DNA of 39,539 nt from Thermithiobacillus tepidarius DSM 3134 (GTDB lineage Bacteria; Pseudomonadota; Gammaproteobacteria; Acidithiobacillales; Thermithiobacillaceae), in NCBI RefSeq assembly GCF_000423825.1, contig NZ_AUIS01000026.1, positions 1 to 39,539 on the forward strand. Reading direction: 5' to 3'. Every line of letters begins with the position of its first letter. Position 1 is the stretch's first letter. The translations under genes were made by a program, and so were the position numbers. The notes below the pieces were generated by a model. That model saw nothing but the letters and a program-made list of their open reading frames with translations, ran no database searches and was not told the origin of the DNA. Below, one piece after another: positions 23,818 through 30,763 of the stretch.

Positions 23818-24270
23818 CTAGAAGAGCTTGGTGGCGGCGAAGAAGGTCACGATGAAGCCCAGGGTGGTGTTGAGCGCCACCAGCTTGCGGATCTGCGCCA
23901 GCGCCTTGCCGGCTTCCTCCCAGCGCTGGGCGGCCACGTGGGTGCGCAGGCGCTTGTAGGGCGCGAAGAAGACGTGCGCGAAGATCAGCATCATGAGCAG
24001 GCCGAGACCGAACATGACGTGCACATAGAGGGGCACCGCACCCATGCCGCCGCTCAGGAAGATCATGCCAAGCCCGGTGGCCAGGATGATGGCGACCGCC
24101 GCCCATACGCCCGGAAAGAAGCGTCCGAAGGTGCGCACCCACAGGCTCAGGCGCTCGGGAGCGGTCATGGGCCCGGCGGCCGGGCGCAGCACCATGTAGG
24201 CGAAGAACATGCCGCCGACCCAGGTGATCACGGAGGCGACGTGCAGAAACTTGGACAGTCCGTACAGCAT
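23818..24270 (-). CDS. CopD/HemJ-like integral membrane protein
   Basis: A 150-residue protein with four predicted membrane spans. It opens with a conserved His (His10 in FLHVASVITWVGGMFF), further His residues lie in YVHVMFG and FAHVFF, and it ends LGFIVTFFAATKLF. The fold resembles the CopD domain and the small HemJ protoporphyrinogen oxidase, whose N-terminal His binds heme. The lysine that HemJ proteins carry in the third span was not seen, so HemJ activity is not claimed. GGAGAGGAG before the ATG at 24270 is a strong ribosome site. It heads the ubiC-ubiA gene string. Confidence 0.7.
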   Translation of the reverse strand: MLYGLSKFLHVASVITWVGGMFFAYMVLRPAAGPMTAPERLSLWVRTFGRFFPGVWAAVAIILATGLGMIFLSGGMGAVPLYVHVMFGLGLLMMLIFAHVFFAPYKRLRTHVAAQRWEEAGKALAQIRKLVALNTTLGFIVTFFAATKLF

Positions 24271-24294
24271 GGGTGCTCCTCTCCTTCTTGTGGA

Positions 24295-25239
24295 TTATGT
24301 GCGCTCCGGGCCATGCGTCCTGCCGAGCAGGGCCCGCAAGGCCGGCAGAGCGGCCTGCATGGCCTCGTAGCCCGCCGTCATGGCCGGCACGCCCTTGTGG
24401 AACTCCAGGGCAAGGATATTCCCCAGTTTGGGCCGCAAGGTCAAATCCGGCGGCGTCTGCTGCAGCTGCAGCTCGACCAGGCGGTTCTGCATGATTTCCA
24501 CCGAGCGGCGGCCCACCTGGATCAGGGAGGGATCCGCCTCGCCGTTGCCCACGTTGCGGCGCAGCCATTGGCTCAGCCAGGGCAGGTTGCGCTCCACCGC
24601 CTCTACGTCCAGCATCTCCTGCATGCCCGCCAGCCAGGCGGGCGTGGCCTTGGGCGGCGGCCAGGACTCCCGCGGGCGGCTGCCCTCGTGCACCAGCACG
24701 GCGAGCAGCGTTCCCGGGAAGAGGGCGCGCGCCACCGCCACCGGCACCGGGTCCACCAGCCCGCCGTCGGCGAAGACGCGAGTGCCGATGCGGTGCGGCC
24801 GGATGGCGAGCGGCAGGGCGATGCTGGCGCGCACGGCATCCAGCGCCGGGCCGCGGGCGAAGACCTCCTCGCGGCCGCTCTCCAGGTCGGTGGCCACGCA
24901 GGCGAAGGGGATGGCGAAATCCTCGATGTCCCGGGGACCGAGATGCTGGGCCAGGAAGGCATGGATGCGGTCGCCGCGGGTCAGGGCGCCGGTGGTGAAG
25001 TCGGGACGGAACAGGCGGAAGGTCTCCTTCCAGTCCATGCGCAGCACCAGCGCCTCCAGGTCCGCCGCGCTGACGCCGGCGCAGAAGAAGGCGCCGATCT
25101 CCGCGCCGATGGAGCAGCCCACCACCGCGCCCACCGGGATTCCCGCCTCCGCCAACGCCTTGAGCACGCCCACGTGGGCCAGTCCCCGCGCGCCGCCGGC
25201 GCCGAGGACGAGGGTGAGGGGAGCGGGTGGCCGGGACAT
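24295..25239 (-). CDS. Patatin-like phospholipase (RssA type)
   Basis: A 314-residue lipid acyl hydrolase. The oxyanion-hole motif is GAGGARG (about 13-19), the nucleophile elbow is GCSIG (Ser43, with Cys in the GXSXG second position) and the catalytic Asp is in ADGGLVDPVPV near residue 175. This Ser-Asp dyad and layout match the bacterial patatin/RssA group. Substrate and role are unknown; membrane phospholipid turnover is inference. No signal peptide is seen, so it is probably cytoplasmic or membrane-associated. The ribosome site at 25239 is weak. It lies 24 bases before the CopD-like gene and may share its transcript. Confidence 0.88.
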   Translation of the reverse strand: MSRPPAPLTLVLGAGGARGLAHVGVLKALAEAGIPVGAVVGCSIGAEIGAFFCAGVSAADLEALVLRMDWKETFRLFRPDFTTGALTRGDRIHAFLAQHLGPRDIEDFAIPFACVATDLESGREEVFARGPALDAVRASIALPLAIRPHRIGTRVFADGGLVDPVPVAVARALFPGTLLAVLVHEGSRPRESWPPPKATPAWLAGMQEMLDVEAVERNLPWLSQWLRRNVGNGEADPSLIQVGRRSVEIMQNRLVELQLQQTPPDLTLRPKLGNILALEFHKGVPAMTAGYEAMQAALPALRALLGRTHGPERT

Positions 25240-25341
25240 GAGGGGATTATGCCTGTCCGCGCGGCACGCGCCAACACGGTGGGCGCACCCGTCTCGGTCC
25301 TGTCCCCGGGACAGGTCCCGGTGCTGCGAAAGCGGGTGCTT

Positions 25342-25947
25342 TCAGTGCTTTTGCAAGAGGATGCCGTAGTGGTAGGGCGGCAGCTCCACCAGGCTCGCCA
25401 GCCGCAGCCCGGCCGGCTCCGCCACGGCTTGCACCTGGGCCGGGGCCAGGCGCAGTTCGGTGCGCGGGCCGCGCGGCTGGCCCAGCACCGGCGTCTGCTC
25501 GCGCGGCAGGGGGTGCCAGTTGACGACGGCGAAGCGTCCGCCCGGCTTGAGGACGGCGGCCACCTCGCGCACCAGGGCGGCCTTGTCCGGCACGCCGTGA
25601 AAGGTGTTGGCCATCAGCACGTAGTCCACCGCCTCCGGCAGCAGGCGGCTAAGTGCCATGGCGTCGCCCAGGATCCAATGGCAGTGCGGGCAGACGGCCT
25701 GCGCCTGGGCCAGCAGGGCAGGATCGAGATCGAGGCCGGTGACCCGGCCAGGCGCCGCCAATTGCGCCAAGGCGGCGGTGAAGTGGCCATCGCCGCAGCC
25801 CAGATCCACCACGCTCAGCCCGGCGCCGACGCCCAGCGCCTGCAGCACCTCGGCGGGATTGGGCCACAAGGCCTGCCACCAGTCCCGATCCGGCATGACC
25901 GTGGCCGGGAACAGCCGGGCCTCCAGGTTTGCGCTGCGCTCTGCCAC
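25342..25947 (-). CDS. Class I SAM-dependent methyltransferase
   Basis: A 201-residue methyltransferase. Motif I, VVDLGCGDGHFTAAL (about 46-60), binds S-adenosylmethionine; the acidic GLDLDP follows at the end of strand 2, and ANTFHGVPD with LKPGGRFAVVNWHP are the later Rossmann motifs. It is similar in layout to UbiE/Methyltransf-11 enzymes, but too short and divergent to name a substrate. A cluster of His and Cys (CPHCHW) lies mid-protein. The start is a GTG at 25947 with a strong AGGAGG ribosome site. It stands alone, about 100 bases from the patatin gene on the same strand. Confidence 0.85.
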   Translation of the reverse strand: MAERSANLEARLFPATVMPDRDWWQALWPNPAEVLQALGVGAGLSVVDLGCGDGHFTAALAQLAAPGRVTGLDLDPALLAQAQAVCPHCHWILGDAMALSRLLPEAVDYVLMANTFHGVPDKAALVREVAAVLKPGGRFAVVNWHPLPREQTPVLGQPRGPRTELRLAPAQVQAVAEPAGLRLASLVELPPYHYGILLQKH

Positions 25948-26054
25948 GTCCGTCCTCCTGTCGTGTCCGGCAAGCTTGGCGCAACGGGCGTCGGGAGGGT
26001 ACAGGCGGGCGCTGCGGAGGCGATTGGAACAGCCGCCATGTCCCGGGAGCCGTA

Positions 26055-26390
26055 TCAGTGGGCCGGGAGCGCCAGCGGCGTCTGCAGCCGGATGATCTGG
26101 TGATTGCCGTCCGGATCGACGATCTCCACGTTGTGCAGCCCCTCGACGTCCTCCTCCACGTAGATCTCGCGCGGCTGGCGGACGAGGTGATCAACCTCCT
26201 CGGTGGCGATCTCGATCAGATTGTCCTTGGGATCGTAGGACAGACCGGTGAGCGAGAGTGCATCGGCCTCGATCTGGTCGCCCAGTGCCAGTCCGGTGAC
26301 TTCGATGCTCACCTGCCGGCCGCCGAGGCCGCGGGATACCCGGTCGAAGTAAGTCTGCCATTGGCTGTGGTCCAGTTTGTGCGTGGCCAT
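26055..26390 (-). CDS. DUF5335-family protein
   Basis: A 111-residue acidic cytoplasmic protein. It opens with a WQTYFDRVSRGL helix, followed by beta-rich sequence containing VSIEVTGLALGDQIEA and LSYDPKDNLIEIA and ending VEIVDPDGNHQIIRLQ. This pattern is recognised as DUF5335, a family of unknown function. A near-ideal AAGGAGG ribosome site precedes the ATG at 26390, suggesting strong expression. It is divergent from msrA with 190 bases between, which contain two palindromes. No function can be assigned. Confidence 0.75.
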   Translation of the reverse strand: MATHKLDHSQWQTYFDRVSRGLGGRQVSIEVTGLALGDQIEADALSLTGLSYDPKDNLIEIATEEVDHLVRQPREIYVEEDVEGLHNVEIVDPDGNHQIIRLQTPLALPAH

Positions 26391-26444
26391 GGGAAATCCT
26401 CCTTGGCTTTGGTGAGTGATAAGCCTATCTTGGGGGCGGCGGAT

Positions 26445-26460
26445 GGCCCTATAAAGGGCC
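26445..26460. promoter_or_regulatory. Palindrome GGCCCT-ATAA-AGGGCC
   Basis: Perfect 6-bp arms around ATAA, between the divergent DUF5335 and msrA genes. It contains TATAAA on the plus strand and TTTATA on the minus strand but no well-placed -35, so it may be an operator. This is inference. Confidence 0.4.
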
Positions 26461-26462
26461 GT

Positions 26463-26487
26463 CCGACGATGGTCCTATGTTCGTCGG
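26463..26487. promoter_or_regulatory. Inverted repeat CCGACGA / TCGTCGG
   Basis: Perfect 7-bp arms (26463-26469 and 26481-26487) with an 11-base centre, immediately after the preceding palindrome. The spacing of about 18 bases between arm centres suits a dimeric regulator. Confidence 0.4.
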
Positions 26488-26580
26488 CACCCGCGGCGTC
26501 GCCGGAACGTTCGTCCCGCCGGCGGGTCACTGATCATATGGAAGAGCGCTTGGCATCACGGGCATCGAGGAGGGCAGGCA

Positions 26581-27051
26581 ATGGACAAGGCGACTTTCGG
26601 CGCGGGATGCTTCTGGGGCGTGGAGGCGGCTTTCCGGCAGGTGCCGGGGGTGGTGGACGCGGCGGTGGGCTACATGGGCGGTACCCTGGCGAATCCGCGC
26701 TATGAGGACGTGTGCACGGACCGCACTGGGCACGCGGAGGTGGTGCAGGTGACCTATGATCCGGCGCGGGTGAGCTACGAGGAGCTGCTGCGTGTGTTCT
26801 GGCAGATCCACGACCCGACCACCCGCAACCGGCAGGGGCCGGACGTCGGCAGCCAGTACCGCTCGGTCATCTTCCATCACGATCCGGCGCAGGAGGCGGC
26901 GGCGCGGGCCGCCAAGGCGGCCTTGCAGCAGTCCGGCCGCTACGCGCGCGAGATCGTCACCGAGATCGTGCCCGCCGCTACCTTCTACCGCGCCGAGGAG
27001 TACCACCAGCGCTATCTGGAAAAGCGCGGTCTGGCCCACTGCCATCTCTGA
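26581..27051 (+). CDS. msrA: Peptide-methionine (S)-S-oxide reductase
   Basis: A 156-residue enzyme that repairs oxidised methionine in proteins. The catalytic Cys is in GAGCFWGVEAAF (about residue 10), with GYMGG, TGHAEVVQV and DVGSQYRS as further family motifs. A second Cys near the C-terminus (LAHCHL) may be the resolving residue. There is no MsrB fusion and no signal peptide, so it is cytoplasmic. GGAGGG lies about 6 bases before the ATG. It is divergent from the DUF5335 gene, and its stop lies 9 bases from the end of recG on the other strand. Confidence 0.95.
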   Translation: MDKATFGAGCFWGVEAAFRQVPGVVDAAVGYMGGTLANPRYEDVCTDRTGHAEVVQVTYDPARVSYEELLRVFWQIHDPTTRNRQGPDVGSQYRSVIFHHDPAQEAAARAAKAALQQSGRYAREIVTEIVPAATFYRAEEYHQRYLEKRGLAHCHL

Positions 27052-27060
27052 GCCGCGGCT

Positions 27061-29103
27061 TCAGGCGATCTCCCCGTAGTCCAGGCGCCCGCTGAGCCAG
27101 CGCTGCACCAGCGCCTGGCAGCGCTGCGGGTCCGTCTGGCGCAGGCGCACCGAAGTCTCGGCCACCCGTTCCAGGAGGTCCTCGTCGCGGTTCAGGTCGG
27201 CGATGCGCAGGTTGGCGAGCCCGGTCTGCCGCACCCCCAGAAACTCGCCGGGGCCGCGGATTTCCAGGTCCTTGCGGGCGATGACGAAGCCGTCCTGGCT
27301 CTCGCGCATCACCTGCAGGCGCTCGCGCGCCTTGAGCGACAGGGGCGGGTGGTACATGAGCACGCAGGCGCTCTTGGCCGCGCCGCGGCCGACGCGCCCG
27401 CGTAGCTGGTGCAGCTGGGCCAGGCCCAGACGCTCGGCGTGCTCGATGATCATGAGGCTGGCGTTGGGCACGTCCACGCCCACCTCGATGACGGTGGTGG
27501 CCACCAGGAGCTGGATCTCGCCGGCCTTGAAAGCACTCATCACCGCACTCTTTTCCGCGCCCTTCATGCGCCCGTGCACCAGCCCGATCCTGAGTTCCGG
27601 CAAGGCTTCACCGAGCTCGGCGTAGGTCTGCTCGGCGGCCTGCAGCTGCAGGGCCTCGGACTCTTCGATCAGCGGGCAGACCCAGTACACCTGCCGCCCG
27701 CCCAGGGCGGCACTGCGCACCCGCTCCACCACCTCCTCGCGGCGCTGGTCGCTGATGACCACCGTGTCCACCGGGCTGCGGCCGGGCGGCAGCTCGTCCA
27801 GCACCGACAGATCCAGATCGGCGTGCACGGTCATGGCTAGGGTGCGCGGGATGGGGGTGGCGGTCATCACCAGCAGGTGCGGGTCGTCGCCCTTGGCCCT
27901 GAGCTGCAGGCGCTGATGCACGCCGAAGCGGTGCTGCTCGTCGATGATGACGAGGCCCAGGCGCGCGAACTGCACGCCCTCCTGGAAGAGGGCATGGGTG
28001 CCGACCGCCAGCTGCAGCTCCTGCCGGGCCAGAGCGTCCAGCACCGCGCGGCGCTCGGCAGTACCCTGCTTCTGCGCCAGCCAGCCGCTTTTGACGCCCA
28101 GTGGATCGAGCCAGCGCGCCATGTTGTCGCGGTGCTGCTCGGCCAGAATCTCGGTCGGCGCCATGAGCGCCACCTGATAGCCCGCCTCGATGGCGTGCAG
28201 GGCGGCGGCCACCGCCACCAGGGTCTTGCCGGCGCCCACGTCGCCCTGCAACAGGCGCTGCATGGGCGTCGGGCGGGCCAGATCGGCGCCGATCTCGGCG
28301 ATCACCCGGCGCTGGGCGGCCGTGGGCTCGAAGGGCAGTTGCGCCAGCAGCTGCTGCCACAGGCGGCCTTCCGCCTGCAGCGTCGGCGCATGCTCGTTGC
28401 GCTTGCGCCCGCGCAGCAGTTGCAGCGCCAGCCGGTGGGCCAGCAGCTCCTCGAAGGCCAGGCGGCGGTGGGCCGGATGCGCGGGGCCGGGCGGTTCGCC
28501 GACGGGTTGGTGCACGGCGCGCAGGGCGCTGTGCAGATCCGGCAGGCCCAAGGCGCCGAGCTCCGGCAGGAGGTCGGGGAGTTGCGGCAGCGCCTCCAGC
28601 GCCTGCGCCATCCAGCGGCGCAGGGACTGCTGGGTGATGCCCTCGGTGGCAGGGTAGAAGGGCGTGAGGTGGTCGGGCGTGTGCAGCGCCTCCTCGCTGG
28701 CCGCCACCTGCCACTCGGGGTGAACCATTTCCAGGCCGATGAGGCCGGCGCGGGTTTCGCCGAAGCACCAGATGGCCAGCCCCCGGCGCAGCTGGGCGCG
28801 CATGCCGGGGTGGAAGTGGAAGAAACGCAGCGACAGGAAACCGGTGCCGTCGCTGATGCGCACGATCAAGGTCGGGCGCTTGCCCGGCGCCACCTCGGCC
28901 AGCTCGATGCGGCCGCGCACCGCCACTTCCTGCTCCGGGCGCAGGCCGCCGATGGGCCAGATGCGGCGGCGGTCCTGGTAGCGCATGGGCAGGTGAAAAA
29001 GGAGATCCTGCACCCGCTCGATGCCGAGATTGGCCAGGCGCGCGGCGGCGCCGGGGCCGACGCCCTTGAACGCGGTGACGGGTGCTTGGGGGTCGAGGCT
29101 CAA
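27061..29103 (-). CDS. recG: ATP-dependent DNA helicase RecG
   Basis: A 680-residue branch-migration helicase that remodels stalled forks and recombination intermediates. The N-terminal wedge domain (FKGVGPGAAARLANLGI, then an OB fold) precedes the helicase core with Walker A GDVGAGKT (about residue 287), the DEQHRFG Walker B box, TATPIPRT, and the C-terminal lobe with HGRMKGAEK and QLRGRVGRG. Length matches E. coli RecG (693). The start is a TTG at 29103 that overlaps the stop codon of the small CxxC-protein gene (TTGA), so translation is coupled. No other start lies close by. Confidence 0.95.
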   Translation of the reverse strand: MSLDPQAPVTAFKGVGPGAAARLANLGIERVQDLLFHLPMRYQDRRRIWPIGGLRPEQEVAVRGRIELAEVAPGKRPTLIVRISDGTGFLSLRFFHFHPGMRAQLRRGLAIWCFGETRAGLIGLEMVHPEWQVAASEEALHTPDHLTPFYPATEGITQQSLRRWMAQALEALPQLPDLLPELGALGLPDLHSALRAVHQPVGEPPGPAHPAHRRLAFEELLAHRLALQLLRGRKRNEHAPTLQAEGRLWQQLLAQLPFEPTAAQRRVIAEIGADLARPTPMQRLLQGDVGAGKTLVAVAAALHAIEAGYQVALMAPTEILAEQHRDNMARWLDPLGVKSGWLAQKQGTAERRAVLDALARQELQLAVGTHALFQEGVQFARLGLVIIDEQHRFGVHQRLQLRAKGDDPHLLVMTATPIPRTLAMTVHADLDLSVLDELPPGRSPVDTVVISDQRREEVVERVRSAALGGRQVYWVCPLIEESEALQLQAAEQTYAELGEALPELRIGLVHGRMKGAEKSAVMSAFKAGEIQLLVATTVIEVGVDVPNASLMIIEHAERLGLAQLHQLRGRVGRGAAKSACVLMYHPPLSLKARERLQVMRESQDGFVIARKDLEIRGPGEFLGVRQTGLANLRIADLNRDEDLLERVAETSVRLRQTDPQRCQALVQRWLSGRLDYGEIA

Positions 29104-29330
29104 CGGCGCGGCTGTTTGGACTGGGCCGCCTGCAGCTCGGCCAGCAATTGCGCCAGATCGATGCCGTGCATCTGCGCCACTTCTTTCAGAGTGTCATGGT
29201 TGGCGGCGATGCACTCGTCGCAGAACACGCCATGGCGGTGCAGCACCTCCCCCAAGGCCGGGTAGCGGTTGATGAGTTCCATCATCCGCAGGCTGATGTC
29301 CAGTTGCTGCTTTTCGTCGTTGTCGACCAT
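29100..29330 (-). CDS. Small CxxC protein, DUF1858-like
   Basis: A 76-residue cytoplasmic protein. It has a helix with LINRYPALGEVLHRHGVF, then CDEC, then NHDTLKEVAQMHGIDLAQLL, which matches the DUF1858/hybrid-cluster-associated layout: a YP-x-L helix, a CxxC turn and a C-terminal helix. The two Cys may bind metal or an Fe-S cluster or act as a thiol switch; this is inference. GGAGG stands 6 bases before the ATG at 29330; a GTG directly upstream is unlikely. Its stop overlaps the recG TTG start, so it is the first gene of a recG operon. Confidence 0.75.
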   Translation of the reverse strand: MVDNDEKQQLDISLRMMELINRYPALGEVLHRHGVFCDECIAANHDTLKEVAQMHGIDLAQLLAELQAAQSKQPRR

Positions 29331-29345
29331 CACGCACCTCCGCGT

Positions 29346-29732
29346 TCAGTCGCCCAGGGCGACTACGCCGTCGATTTCCACCTGCGCGCCGCGCGGCAGG
29401 GCGGCCACCTGCACGGCCGCGCGAGCGGGGTAGGGGGCCTGCAGATACTCGCTCATGATGCGGTTGACGGTGGCGAAGTGGCCTAAGTCCGTCAGGTAGA
29501 CGTTCAATTTGACCGCCCGGCTCAGGTCCGTGCCGGCCGCCCGGCAGACCGCCTGCAGGCTGTCCAGCACCTGCTTCAGCTGGGCGGCGAAATCGCCCTC
29601 CACCAGCTGGCCGTTGCGCGGATCCAGGGGGATCTGGCCGGACAGCCAGAGCAGGCCATTGTGGCTCACCGCCTGGCTGTAAGTGCCGATGGCGGCGGGC
29701 GCAAATTCGCTTTGGATGATTTGTTTGGACAT
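29346..29732 (-). CDS. ridA: RidA family reactive-enamine deaminase
   Basis: A 128-residue YjgF/YER057c/UK114 protein that hydrolyses reactive 2-aminoacrylate and similar imines. The IGTYSQAV start, LWLSGQIPLDP, VKLNVYLTDLGHF and the PARAAVQVAALPRGAQVEID end are family hallmarks; the substrate-binding Arg is in YPARAAVQV. It protects PLP enzymes from intermediates released by serine/threonine dehydratases such as IlvA, which is also in this window. The ATG at 29732 has CGGAAG upstream. It lies 15 bases before the CxxC protein gene, so it may be in the same operon as recG. Confidence 0.94.
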   Translation of the reverse strand: MSKQIIQSEFAPAAIGTYSQAVSHNGLLWLSGQIPLDPRNGQLVEGDFAAQLKQVLDSLQAVCRAAGTDLSRAVKLNVYLTDLGHFATVNRIMSEYLQAPYPARAAVQVAALPRGAQVEIDGVVALGD

Positions 29733-29766
29733 GGATTGCTTCCGTTTTGCTGCGTGGATGGACGAT

Positions 29767-30756
29767 TCAGTTGGATGACGGCGCCAAGCGCGCCGGCCGG
29801 GGAGCGGGCTCCGCATTTTCCGCCGTGCGCGGGGCGCGCTGGACGGCGAGCACGCCGGAGCGCAGGTGCAGGTCCCGTTGCGGGAACGGGATTTCGATGC
29901 CGTGCGCGTCCAGCGCCTCGGCGATGGCCCAGGTGTAAGCCGCGTGGGTGGCGCCGGGACTGATCAGCCCTTTGCGGTCCACCCACACCACCAGCTCGAA
30001 GTCGAGGCTGCTGTCGCCGAAGCCCGTCAGCCAGACCTGCGGCTCCCGGCCCTCGCCGGTGGCGGTGCGCGGCACGCCGCGGGCGGCCTCGATCACCGCC
30101 CGGCGCACCAGTTCCCGGTCGCTGCCGTAGGCGACGCCGAAGGGCACGTGGATGCGGCGGATCGACTCGTCGAAGCTCCAGTTGACCACCTGGCCGTTGA
30201 TGAAATCGGAATTGGGCACCAGCACATCCACGTCGTCATTGGTGGTGATGCGGGTGAAGCGCACGTTGATCTCCTTGACCATGCCGCGGATGCCGCTCGG
30301 CAGCTCGATGAAGTCGCCCACCTTCAGCGTCTTCTCGAAAAGCAGGATGATGCCGGAGATGAAGTTGCTGAAGATGTTGCGCAGACCGAAGCCGAGGCCG
30401 ACGCCGAGGCCGACGCCGACCGCGCCGCCGAGGAAGGCCAGGTTGCTCAGGTTGACGCCCATGCTGGACAGGGCGAGCACTACGGCGATGCCGAGGATGG
30501 CGTAATGCAGGATGCGCGACAGGGTGTAGGCGGCGCCGGGATCGAAGCGCACGCCGCCGGCGGACAGGCGGGTGACGGCGTGGCGCACCGCCTTGGACAA
30601 CCACCAGCCAAGGGCGAGGATCAGCAGGAACTGCAGGACGCCCACGGGGCGGATCACGCTGGTGCCGACATGGAAGAGGGGGTAGTTCAGCACCTCGTCG
30701 ACACCGACGAGCAGGAGGCGGTCCAGGTTCGGACCGGCGGATAGATTTGGACTCAC
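29767..30756 (-). CDS. Small-conductance mechanosensitive channel (MscS family)
   Basis: A 329-residue inner-membrane channel that opens under hypo-osmotic stress. Three hydrophobic spans (about 35-55, 78-100, 103-125) are followed by the pore helix with its Gly/Ala-rich packing, GGAVGVGLGVGLGFGLRNIFSN, then the beta domain (KTLKVGDFIEL, IRGMVKEINVRFTRI) and the cytoplasmic cage. The family signature VPNSDFINGQVVNWSF is present. A disordered Pro/Ala/Arg-rich tail ends the protein. The start is a GTG at 30756; its ribosome site AAGGGG lies inside the end of spoT. Confidence 0.93.
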   Translation of the reverse strand: MSPNLSAGPNLDRLLLVGVDEVLNYPLFHVGTSVIRPVGVLQFLLILALGWWLSKAVRHAVTRLSAGGVRFDPGAAYTLSRILHYAILGIAVVLALSSMGVNLSNLAFLGGAVGVGLGVGLGFGLRNIFSNFISGIILLFEKTLKVGDFIELPSGIRGMVKEINVRFTRITTNDDVDVLVPNSDFINGQVVNWSFDESIRRIHVPFGVAYGSDRELVRRAVIEAARGVPRTATGEGREPQVWLTGFGDSSLDFELVVWVDRKGLISPGATHAAYTWAIAEALDAHGIEIPFPQRDLHLRSGVLAVQRAPRTAENAEPAPRPARLAPSSN

Positions 30757-30763
30757 CGGCGTG

